Positions 50,287 through 62,500 of a stretch of DNA of 64,000 nucleotides are shown piece after piece. The notes under the pieces are model-generated. The model was given only the letters and a program-made list of their open reading frames with translations, ran no database searches and was not told where the DNA came from. The translations under genes and the position numbers were made by a program. How positions within the stretch are numbered: the stretch's first letter is position 1; every line of letters starts with the position of its first letter. The DNA is from Dipetalonema caudispina. Its lineage: Eukaryota > Nematoda > Chromadorea > Rhabditida > Onchocercidae. Location of the stretch: assembly GCA_013365325.1 (NCBI GenBank), contig JABVXV010000048.1, forward strand, positions 124,001-188,000, written 5' to 3'.

Positions 50287-53200
50287 TCAAACTCGAAGAA
50301 TTTCTAAACATTTTCCAAAACAAATAGAAATCCAATCAATTTGAGAAGCTGACCAATGCACTTGATTTACCTGAAAAAAGCAACCAATTTTAATGTGTAA
50401 ATGAAAACAACGATGTAATCATCACCACAATAGTTGTGAAACTTAAATGTGAGACAGTGTATTGCTTTCTAGTAAATTACATTGGGACGTTCCGGATACC
50501 CAAGGAACTCCACGTGGTTTTGCTTACTATAATAAAATGAAATTTAGAAAACATATATATTAACCAAGAAGAGAGCATCGTGAATTTCGTAAAATTTTTC
50601 TGCAACAAATTACTTAATTTGGTCATTGCATTATATTTGATTATTAATCCTGACAGATGTTATTCCCCAAATGAATCCTTACATACTGCTTTCTTATGAT
50701 AATAACATAAGATTTATTAATCAGTAAGTATTGAAAATCCATCAATTTTCATCAATAATTAGATGAAGGTCTTTTATGGATAATAAACTATTTGCTGCTG
50801 TTAGAAACTCAAACAATTAAAAGACTAAAAGGAAGTTAAAAATTAAAGATTAAAGGAATTGCTGGCACCAAAGCACAGTAAAAGAACTCAATCAGTACAG
50901 CAACCAGTGCTTCAAGATTTATTGCATACAACAAAAATTACCTCTCCTTCAGCTTGATAGGCTAATATTGGATCTTCAACCGGTCTCGGCATTGGTGAGA
51001 TATCCCAAATTAAAGCTTGACGATCATCCCCTAAATCAAGAAAATTTTCATCGAAATATCTCTTGATGAGATCGCACTGTGTTGAAATATTGGAGGTATT
51101 CAAGCTTCGAAATATTCGGATACTGTTAAAATTCAAAAAGAAGCAGCGAAATCACTTCAATGTTTCAGTACCGCCAACCCACAGATGGTGTGTTTGGAGT
51201 TTAAATTTAAACCAAATATGAGAATAGTGAATTATAGATTTGAAGAGGTTCAAAAATTACAAACAATATTACGACACGATCACAATGACAGTTTAGAATG
51301 GAAGTCTTGAAAATTCATATATTTAAGATCTGTTGAAATTACCGGCTGTGCATATGTGACATGAAGAATGTGGAGCCCAAGCAACACCATTTACGCAAGC
51401 GCGATGATTATGAAGTCGAGCGAGAGGATTACAAGGCACTCTTATATCCACTATCACTACCTACAAATTATATCGCATAACAAATGTCATCCTGAAATGA
51501 TATTTGGACACATTCCGTAACTATTATGCTAATTTTGAAATTGCCGACTAGGGTGATAGTTTGTATGTCTGAACTACTTAACTCTAAGTCCTTTTCCGCC
51601 TGTTAAAAACTTCTACAACATACCTCAACATACGCCAAAAACTGGTCGCTATTTTTCAGACGATGATGAGTTATATGAAGTTCAATCATGATAATTTCCT
51701 TCAGTCACAAAAATTACTCTGGCTTTCAAATGAAAAACATGATATAATAAATCAGAACAAACTGATCACTGCACCTCAGCAGAATCCTGTGCAAAAGTAG
51801 CCAAGTAGTGACTCTCCTGTTTGTTCCATGCTAGCCTCATCAATGGTGAACGTAAGGGATCTTCATAAACTATTGTAGAGTGTTGTAAATTTCGTAAATC
51901 AAATAATCGAGCACTTCCATCCGCACCTATTGTAAGTTTTTTGTATAATATCTTCCTGAGATCAATAATGTTCAGTTTGGAAATTTCTTCTTACAACTCT
52001 TAAATTTGCAAACATTTGATTTCTTGTATGAGTGCAATTTTCTATAACAATAGTTTCCTCGCTATGTGCTCTGCCCATTGATCAGGAAACTTCCAGAAGT
52101 CAACCATTAGTAGCAATGAAGTGAAATATGAAATGAAACTTGTATCTTAAATATATGGTTTTTTTTAATGATAAACATCAAGGAGAAAATTATCCCTGAA
52201 GAGCATTTAAAACTACGATTTTAACTACATACCAACAGTAGCGAAATTATCCCGTCCACGATTTATTCTCGAAAATTTGATATCATGCACTGGCTTATCA
52301 TGAGCTATCAATTGTGTTTTGACACTGCCATTAGTTTTTTTTGTTTGGGCAAGTGCCTGTCCAGTCTGAAAATAGTGCATTATACAAAAGATCATGTCAT
52401 CAGGGGCAAATAAATAATATAAAGTTCTCTACAAATAAAAAAGACTAAGCTTATCTTCTAAACTGATTTCTAAAATCAAATCCTGTCACAAGTCTTCCAA
52501 AATAATCACACCAATCTAACTTTCACCGTGATTACCACGCGTATAACCTCAAAGGATTCCGTACAAGTATCAATTATAGATAATCGAATTGAATTATAAA
52601 ATGTGAAACATAATCGAATTAAGCATAAAGTTGAAACAGGATGGTAGGGAAAACAAATTAAAACCAAAATTGTATTAAAATGATCCTGAATTTTTTTTAA
52701 TACTCTCACCTCAAGCTGCCATATGGTGCAACTCATATCGATTGAAGAAGTACCAATCAGAGTTGGATCAACATCATTCCAATCGAAATTCGTTAATGGT
52801 CCGGAATAATTTGATGCTTGTTTCTGTAATTTTAAAGAATATGATTTGTATTATATCATGAGTGATTGTTAGTATGACTACAGCAGCGACATGAGCATTA
52901 CTGGGACGAACATTGATACCACTGCTCCAGAGCCTGCTGTCGTTAAAGTAATCCCAGGGATATAAGCATTAGCAAGTTACAGCAAGATCAGCTAGGCAGA
53001 GATAGTATCAGTGTAACAACATACATTATTTAAGATGCATTCCATCATTACAGAATTTGGCTCTACTCGATAAATTTTCAGGCATTCTCCACTGGTTGCC
53101 AATAGGTCAGGATAAGAATCCATCTGCAAAAATGTAATGTGTAGCGTAAATGGCGATAATGAAAATTGATAAGCTCCACTTCGATAAGCAAATAATTTTT

Positions 53201-55386
53201 TGAAGTTATATATCTAACTTATCCAAATCTACAAAAACATTAAATTCAAACTGATACCAACCATATCTGGAATCCACTGAATGCAGTTCGGAGGGAATGT
53301 GTGCTCGAATGAAAGCCTCTCTACAAGTTCACCTTGCTGCTCGTCCAACTGTATGATTGATACCTATAAATACATTAGAAGTGAAGGCAAGCATTGAAAA
53401 ATTAAAACAACTTTCGATACTTGCACAAAAATAAGTCAGCTGCGTTTGAAAAGCAAAAAATTCAGAAAAATTAAGTAACTTAAATTTATAGGCACTAAAC
53501 TGCTACGTAATCTAATCAACATCTGAACAAAGCAGAATAATTTTACAGTTCGATTCACAGGCTTTCTTTTTAAGTAGGCACAAGTCTACGTTGATAAACA
53601 TAGAAATGCATTAACAAATTTTGAACAGTCCAATTCGAAACATAAAAATGAGGAGTTGAATTTGGAAAACATACTTGCTGATACGGAATTTCTTTTCGTA
53701 TATTCTTCCCTATAGTATTCATAATATTAAACAGGTTAGTCTTTTGTTTTTGCTACTACTTTTTAAAGATATCCTAAGAATTGCTGGTCAAATAGTATTT
53801 TTATCCTGACTTCCCCAACATCTTCTTTCACCACATTCCTACTTCCTCACTGTTTCCTGCGTAATTATTATTGTAAACATTAGACATCTCTTTTGCATAG
53901 TCTATCAACCGTTTTATTTTGGTAGTTTTGAAGTTTCACTTCTAAAATCCTCAATATTACAGCATTTGGAAAATGATTTCCCTCCTTTACCTTCTCTATC
54001 TCAAATTTCATCATTTTTCGGTTCATCTTTGTTTTTATATTATTTGAAGTTTAACTATCCCTTCCATAGCCCTTACTCTGATGCTAACTCGACCACAGTG
54101 TTTTACATAAGTTTGCAACAATTCGATTTACTAAAATATCGATGAGATTACTTTGTCTCCTTCTTTTCTGTAAGCTTTCAAGTTACTACTTCACTATTAA
54201 TGCTGCTGCAAAAAATCCTACGCTAAGAATAATAAAATATAAGCTGGATGAAACAAGCGAAAAATTCAACTTAAACGAACCCTATTATTATGTGGTTTAT
54301 CTTCCACAACACTGCCAACAGCAATCCGCCACCGGCCCTCCGAATCCGTTTTACTGGACCATCCAGCCGCAAAAAGTGGCCGACTTGAAGTGAAACGATA
54401 AATCTGCCGACGTTTCGGTGGGGCAGGAGGAGCTGGCGCTGCAATTGTTGGTGTTGGTGGTGGAGCGCTTTCGATACTGCTTGGTCCTGACGGCCGAGAT
54501 ATACCGGTATTTGTTGGTATTGCTAAAAAATAAACAGTGAGACACTTCATCAAGGCTGAATGATTTTTGCGCTATCATCGTCATAATCATTAAGATATGA
54601 ACTTATTTATAATGAAATTATTTGTGATCTGAGCTAAAAAGAACACAGTAGGACTTTAAGATGCATATATACAAAATGTGGTTTTAAAAAATCTTCTTTC
54701 TGAGAACTAACGGGATGCTGATACTATCATTTGATTGACGATAAGTAAAAGAATTTTGAGTATCAAATCTACAGAGTATCTTACAAATTTGAATATGCTC
54801 TAGCACATCTACGGAAATACTAGGAATACTTACTTGTTCTTTGCCAAGAAGAATGCGCAACTCAGAATGGTTATCAAGTAAGAAAAAAAACTTTAAAATA
54901 CGAGGAGATTAAGTGTTTTGTATTAACTTAAAGGCTGCTTTTTTATTGATAACTGGATATTACTAGTGATATATACATATCTAACAATTATTTCAGTAGT
55001 CTGTGGACTACTACTGCATGTAATCCCTTTTGTATTCAAAAGCTTTTATATTTAGCTTCAACGACCTTTTACATTAGCTTTAATTCGTAACAATGCAACG
55101 GATTAAACTTGGACAAATTGCGGAGGATGGATATTGTCCACTAGTGGTAGATCCAATGTCGATTTAGGATCCCACAGTAAGACATCAAAATCCAATCCAA
55201 AACTCCAGTACAAATGATAAGTATAAAAATGATGATGCTAGTAATACGCATATTAATGTTATACTAACATGTAGTGGTTGTACTAGCAATTTGATGATTT
55301 GTCGTTATTTGTTGCTGTAACGTTTGCTGTACACCGGTAGTACTGGATGCAAGTGATGAAGAATTTCCTGATGGCGCTGCAACCAT
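50287..55386 (-). CDS. DCAF7/WDR68 (SWAN)-like WD40 protein, copy B, diverged
   Basis: Ten exons, ascending: 50287-50370, 50942-51030, 51343-51460, 51775-51926, 52233-52365, 52710-52823, 53025-53123, 53262-53363, 54281-54522, 55269-55386; 416 residues. The six C-terminal exons have exactly the sizes and phases of copy A (84, 89, 118, 152, 133, 114). Conserved blocks: [78 protein letters not shown] and LEILRV. The N-terminal half is more diverged (KRRQIYRFTSSRPLFAAGW in place of the KEVYKYEAP block) and is preceded by a Ser/Thr/Gln- and Pro/Ala-rich region of about 65 residues. The start at 55386 is the Met nearest the exon; in-frame Mets also lie at 55407 and 55446. It probably has a specialised function relative to copy A. 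Confidence 0.87.
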
Positions 55387-55779
55387 TTGCCCAAAACCGT
55401 AAAACATTAACACCAATGCTTTTCTGCTGAAGTTATACTTCCACAATTAATCGTTATATGTCCAGCAAATTCCCTGCAAATTTTAATTACATATTATTCA
55501 TTAAGCATTGAATGCATACATATTCTTTAGCATGATGCTAATTAGTTACGCAATTGTTTATTTCCATCAATACAAAACATTTATAATTATTAGGAATGAA
55601 AAATTTCTCAATAAGGATTTGTGATTTATTTCATCTACAAAAATGTAACTCCCCACGAATTTCCTCAGTTCTGAGTAATACATTCACTCACTCTTAGTTA
55701 TTCATTAGTAATGATTCCATCAATTATAGCATTATTTTTTTTTTTCTTAATTAGTAGCCAAAACAACTGAAATGATGTG

Positions 55780-56412
55780 ACCTTTGACTACAAGATAACA
55801 TGTCCACCTTACTCTTACGACAGAAACGTAACAGAATACAGAGAATCAAGTGACACCTAATAACGCCATACGAATAATCTAAACGCGGCCCACAACTATT
55901 CGCCTATAAAACGCGGCCTTAGTTTTCAATGGTCATTGTCAGTGCATGGGTCACAATGGGTGAGGGGTAGAGTGCGACTTCTAGGTCAATTCATTTCTGA
56001 CGGGTATGCATAAATGATAGCCACCACGGGGATACAACATCCTGGGAAGTTCTAGTGAAGTTGAAAAGCTTCCGAAAATTCACGAGTAAGCATTCATCGT
56101 GATAGTATTTCCCACCCTGGTGACCTCTCTATGCAAAGTTCACTTAAAATGCTTACAAGAAGTCGGAGGAGACAAAGGACGAAAGTTATCAGAGATTCTG
56201 ATCATGGTGTAAATCTAGCCACTAGTAATTCGACTTATTCCGCTACGGATCGGATGAAAAGACTCAGATAGGGGCGAATTTATCAACACCGTCCTATAAC
56301 GGACTACGCTGAACTATAAGAACATCATCGTCTAATACTCATTGCGGAGTCGAACCTGTTGGCTATTGACATTAGTGCATGAGCAACCCACTACACCATC
56401 ACCACAATATGG
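55780..56412 (-). mobile_element. tRNA-derived SINE-like element
   Basis: A 600-base island visibly less AT-rich than its surroundings. At its right end, read on the minus strand, it has an A box (TGGTGTAGTGGG, 56387-56398) and, 30 bases on, a perfect B box (GGTTCGACTCC, 56346-56356). This is the internal RNA polymerase III promoter of a tRNA head. The T-arm does not pair properly, so a functional tRNA is unlikely. The body runs left to about 55780, with a GGCCGCGTTT motif repeated (about 55887 and 55910). Ends are approximate; no target-site duplication was found by eye. Confidence 0.6.
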
Positions 56413-59400
56413 CACTTATATTTCATTTTTTCATTTCGCATTTATTCCGGATTTAAAGCATCATTAACAGCTATCCGGATTGCTTTGTTTATTCGACGAA
56501 AATAGATCTTGCATGACTGTATCACTTGAATTGATTATCTTTTCAAGTGATATCTGAAATTTGCATTCATTTTGTCATCCATCATTGTGTTATAACTTTG
56601 AAAATTTTCGTAATGACAAAATTTTTATATTCCAAAAATTTTTCATCATGAAAGAAGGCATTTATTCATTTTAAGAGAATGCGAGGAATGATGTCAAAAA
56701 TCCTCAAATAATATCACATAAATTTGAATGAAATGAGGTTAAAATCAACTACTTGAAACTTGTTGACAAATTTTTATATGTCATATCGGTTGTTCGAATT
56801 TATTAGATGTCCTAAGCCTGAATGAATAAAATTCATTGAGGAGGAATCTTTTATTATCTGTTAACTCTCTTTTTTTTTTCCTAATAAAAAAAAAAGATTT
56901 TTAATTACTGAAGTAATAAAATCGTTAATATAAATTAGGCAATCATTTGTGAATATCAAATTTTGATGACTCTTTTCCATTCAGATTTGTATGATCATAC
57001 TGAGCTTTAGTTAGGTCATACATTATAATACATTGAAAGGATTTACTAGGATTTATTCCATAATGTTTTTTATTTCTTACATGAAATGGAAAGTTTCTAG
57101 GTGAATAAATTAATAGGTCAATAAAGAATTTGTTTGGAATTTTAGCAATTAACAGGAACTTTTAAAATCATCGAAATTTTAATTCAAAAAAAAATCTTTT
57201 CGAAATTAACTTTATATAATTTCGAATTAATATAATTAAATTAAAATATCATTTGTAAATTATACGATCGGAGCAGTATGACGATTGGTTGCTGCACGAT
57301 AGATGATCTTCGGATCGATTGCCAAAGCAATTTACTCGATGTATTGATCGAGCTATCAGTAAATTAATTAATCGAACAGAAGATGTATAAAGCGTCAAAA
57401 TAGAAGCTATCTGTATATTTGTTGTTGATATTCAGAAGTGGTACAAACATATTATGATAAACAATTATATAAACAGACATGTTCAAAAAAAAAAAAAAAG
57501 CAGATAAGAAAAATAAACAAAGAAATAAAAAATGGCCAAATAAGAATACAAATAAACAAAAAAAAAAGTAAAGATGATAAATAAATAAAGAAAAATACTC
57601 CTTTACTCGATGCTATGGTACTTATTTACTATTCGAGTATATGTTAAAACAAACTATTATGTATAAGCTTTAATATTATTTCAATAGCAATATGTTTAGG
57701 AATTGTTGATCGTATCATTCACATATTTACTATTGATTGATGACAGTTTAGTAATTACCACTGTAATCTTTAGAGAGCGTTGATATTTGATTTCTTGAAG
57801 AAGATATACGACGATAAGGTGGACAAATATTGGCCATTTAATAATGTGGTGATAGCGATAATAGTCAACAATGATAACAAAGTTCTCTTTATAACATTAC
57901 TATCTATATAGACTATATCCATTTCAATTATTATGTAGCAATAAATTTTTCTAATATGTTGGATTTTTTTTAGACTAAAAAAATTCATTCATAATTAGTT
58001 TGAATAAGTTGAAGAATGAGCAAGGAATAGATACTGAAATTTTTTCTGGAAGATGAAAATACTGCAGGCGATATGATGTTTTTTTTTTCTTTTTTTAAGG
58101 ATAAATTTTATCGACAAGTTCTTTTCTTCCGGATCTATTGGTCAGTTATATTTCCTGATCAAACTATTGGTAATACTGAGATTATTTATGGCACTTAAGA
58201 AATGCCATTATAATTTCAATCGTTTGCAATAAAATATATCCGCGAAGAGAAGCTGAACCTGTTACTTGTTTAATGTGATCAGTCAATTTCAATCAATTCA
58301 TTTTTGTATTGTATTAAGGATACTAATATAGGATTTATTTCATTGATATTTGTATATCAAACCTGTTTTATTATCGGTTTTTATTCTACATTTATCAAAT
58401 GCCTTGAGTTTATTATACTTTTGATAAATTATAATGTCACGTTTTACAGTTCAAAATGTTTATTTTAGCAGTTAAAGAATGAAATTAATTATATAGAGTA
58501 ATATTTATACTCATCCTAGTTAGTGTGGATAATGTAATCTCGTTTATCATCACTGATCGTTTGGCTCTCTTTTTCCAACCGATCATTTGATTTGCGAAAA
58601 CCCGTTACTTCAATTGGCAATGGAGCGATTTATTGGGATGATATGAAATTTCGTCAAGCAAAAAAGAGGACATTGACGGAGGTCGAAATACATGTATTAT
58701 GGATCGGGATATTTCTTTGTGCATGAGTGATTTTAAAACAATGACAATTTGAAGCGATCATTGAAAATGTCACATTCTAAAGCTTTGATGTGGAATGTTA
58801 ACATTTCGCGATTTTCAGGACTGATAAAGAATTATTGGGAGCAACGGAGTAAACACCTTTGATCTTGCCTTTAACTCCCGGATAAACTGATCCATTGATC
58901 GATCGATCGATATCATCCGAAAGTCACTTATCTCCTTCATAACAGTTGCTGTGGAAGTTGCACATTGTTGAATATCGTTGCTATATTAGGTGGGGCGTGG
59001 TTAATAATCAAATAAACAACAGGATTCGATGTTCCTCGAAACAAGTGCAACAAATTCAGGATAATCGTCACCCCGATCAGGAGACGGCGACAACAACGAC
59101 TAACAAACAGTTGCAGTTGTAACATACATCAGTATTCCTGCACCTAACATCATTTTCACTTCGCTGGTAAAAAATCATCTCATCAGGAACGAACTGTTGT
59201 AATATCTCCTCTTCTTCTTCGATATTTGATCAGAATCGACTTTAATTTATTTTTTTCCGGATTATGATAACAATTAAACTTAAGTAGAAGTAATTTATTC
59301 AAGTCACTTTATTGTTAAATTGAAAAAAAAAAGTCCTAATTTTCATTTATTTTTACACTATCTTTTTTAATCTGAGTTTGAAATTTATTTACCCTATTCT

Positions 59401-59579
59401 TCTGCTGCCGTATATTTACTCATCGTAGAATTCTTAATTTTTAAAGTTTAATACAGCAACAACTCTGCAACGATTCGAATTAATCCCTTACAAGGGATTG
59501 CAATCTGCAAGTCAACTTTTAACTATCATAAAATCCATCAATTATTTGCTGTAAAATATTTTGTGAAATATTCAATTCA
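56413..59579. other. Intergenic region with unresolved coding-like fragments
   Basis: Mostly AT-rich DNA. On the minus strand between about 57250 and 59125 several short stretches look coding (see next entry), but no splice chain could be closed. A GATC tetranucleotide run lies near 58896-58910. The right end is the promoter/leader of the secreted-protein gene. Confidence 0.5.
57250..59125 (-). other. Possible minus-strand gene or pseudogene fragments (GPCR-like TM7 motif)
   Basis: The frame 59125-58937 reads LLIGVTIILNLLHLFRG followed by TSNPVVYLIIN, which resembles transmembrane helix 7 of a rhodopsin-class receptor with its NPxxY motif. Downstream on the same strand, a frame at about 58850-58970 (FRMISIDRSMDQFIRELK, then a GTGTTT donor), one at about 58520-58620 (RKSNDRLEKESQTISDDK, then a stop) and one at about 57254-57365 (NCFGNRSEDHLSCSNQSSYC, then a stop) look codon-like. 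The phases between them do not join, and no helix 1-6 exons were found. It may be a receptor 3' end with wrong boundaries, a decayed gene or chance. Confidence 0.2.
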
Positions 59580-62500
59580 ATGATGCAAAAGTTGCTAATT
59601 TTGATACTCAATGTGGCACTAATTACTCGATGGGTCATCAGCCGAAGTAAGTTCCTGTTTTTTTTTTTTTTTCTCTATTCATCATTTTAATGATTGTTAT
59701 TTAAGAACAATATCATCGATATTCATTTTAATATACAATTAATACTAGAATAAAATTCAATCATTTAACATTTAACTAATTCAAAATAATATTTTTTACC
59801 AATATATAAGCTATATTAAATAATTTTAATTTTTTCCATGTAATATTTTAGTTTTTTTTTCATACTTGTTCATGAAAAATGGAAATTATTCTGATCAGAA
59901 AATTCAAGTTTATCTTTTTATCAAGAAATAATCGTGCCATTTATACTGATAAAAGGTTTAACAATCAAATCCAATTCTCATACTCTCGAGAATAGAGAAG
60001 TAAAATGGTATTGCAGAAACTGAAATTTCTGTTTTTTTTTTTTTTTATAAAAACAAATATTTGTTATTTCAATGATCGTTACTTAAAAAGGAAGTGGTTC
60101 AGATTACAAAGAAGTAAAAAATGTGAGATATTTAATTTCCGTAATGAAAGCCGCGCTTTTTTCATTTTTTTTTTTTTGAATTTTGGAATTTTTTTTTCTT
60201 TACAATTACTTTTTTTTTTTTGCAATTACAAGAAAATATAAAACATTCCTTAAATTTTCCACCGTGAAATCTTGTAAATTACTTGACAATTAATTTCAAA
60301 TCAATTTGAAGATGATTGAATGATGTAAACAAAAGAAGCAGGACGATATAATTTTGTAATAAGTTATCGATTATAAATTATTGTGTAACGTTGTGTAATG
60401 TTTGTCCTATTTTTTTTTTTTTTTTTTTTTTTCAATTTTTTCTTTCTTAGCAATATTTATAACATCCAATAAAGATTGCCAAATATTATCTATTTTTCTA
60501 AAATCCTTTTTCTCTCATCATTTTATCCAATTTTGCAATTATTTCATTCCAATTCGTTACGGCATAAATGCTTCATTTTCAGTTATTTACCAAATTTATT
60601 GAAAATTTTTTGTTGTGGAATTAATTTCCGATTGAAGGTTATATAAAGAAAAATGATCCTTTAACCTCATTTTATCTTTTTATTCGAAAAACTCATCATT
60701 TGCCCATCTTTTCTTGATGTTTTCTTCTTCTTCTTTCTTTTTTTAACGGAGGAATTGAATGACTGATCCTTAAAATTAACCGGCAATATTTGCAATATAC
60801 ATATAGCGTAATTTGTTAATAAATTATGACTGGGATGACAAATGCGCAGCATTATCAATGTCTAATGTTATTGGTAAATCTTTGAATGTATAAAATTGCG
60901 GGTATTTACTGCAAAATAATAAGTATTTGTTAATTATTCGAGAAAAAATATTCAGATAATAAGAAATCACCAAATAAAGAAGTTTAAATATAAATTACTG
61001 TCATTTCACTTCATCGTCCAATTGATGTTTAATAATTTGGATGAAATTTTTTTTTTTTTTTGAAAATTACGATAGTATTGTCACCAATCGTTTCTTAGCA
61101 TTTTGTAGGTTGTTGAAGGTTGAAAGATGCTCGATAATAATTACCGTTATTATACCAATCCTTTATTAGACGAAATAATACTTTAAGTATTCAGATTCAC
61201 AGGGGAATAGTGATCCAATCATTGTTAAAGATGAAAGATTTCGGTGTTAAATCTAAACAATTCATATTGATCTATTTTTTATAGAGCTGGCCTGAAGAAC
61301 ATCTTTGCTATAACAAAATGCACTGTGACATAATATTTGTGAAAACTTTGATACCAATTTCTTCGAAAATAAATAGACTCCTTAAGACTAAAAAATATTT
61401 TAAAAAATCGAAATTAATAGAGAAGAATTTCAAGGATGATAAAGATCATCACTAATAGAAACTATGCAAATGTAATGATGATAAAGAAATAGCAGGTTTT
61501 GATATGAGCATCAGTTAGATTTGTATAATTTATCTGGCCTCAAATCAAAACATAATCAGTTGAGGCAATTCTTATCAATAAAGTTAATTAAAAATTACCT
61601 ATTTTCTGCATATTGTTATCAGTGTATATTGACAGAATGACATTTTTTCGAGCAACAAAGACATTTCTAGCTTGGACAAAGGTCATACACACTCATACTT
61701 GGCTTATCAGTTGTTTAATTGTTTGGCAAAAATTTGATAAGCAATAGCTTCTTCATTTACAGCAATCAAAATATCAGAACAGTGTAACTTGGAATCAGAT
61801 CATACCAAACTCGGACGATGCTTACGGCCATGGCTCGATCTATGGGAGATGATACGAGTGCAAGAAGCTCATGCATCAAATCTCGTGTATCCGGTAATGT
61901 TTAAACGAATTTTTATTAAAGAAAATAAAAAGAACAAAATGAATTTGCTTTAACAGATTGTAACTAATTTAAATTAGCTGAGTTAAATTGAGCTTGAATT
62001 AACTGAATCAAAACAGTATAACTAAGTTACTAGTTCCAGATTTCTGCTCAATTTTATAGTATTTGCAAAACTTCGGAAGAAAAGAATCTCTTATGCTGAA
62101 AATTTAAAATGAAAGATTAGAATTACATCATTATAATATAATTAAATTCTATCGAGATTTTGCTCATCAAATTACTTTTATAAATTTAATTACTCGAACT
62201 CTTGTCTTATTTTATTCATCAAAATCATTAAAATTCATTTTGTTGTCGCCCAATGAAAAAAGTAAATGCACGAGAAAAACGCAATAACAAATCGGTCGGA
62301 ATTTTTCTTGAAATTTTAAATCAATTATTTTCGAAAGGGATGCTGGATATTTTAAAAACTTACAAGTACAGATTACTTAAGTTATATTCAAATGTACATT
62401 AATTTATTCAGTCTTTCGCCCTTAAATTTAATTTAAATCTAATATCAATTGTTACAGTTCATTTCAGCTCATTTAAGATAAGTTTGATGCGGATGACATT

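Noticed and set aside
54142..54393. Plus-strand ORF with a signal-peptide-like start (MRLLCLLLFCK)
   Set aside because: It overlaps the well-supported minus-strand exon 54281-54522 of SWAN copy B and has no splice partners or family similarity.
56341..56412. Functional tRNA gene on the minus strand
   Set aside because: A and B boxes are present, but the T-arm and acceptor stem do not pair; a SINE head fits better.
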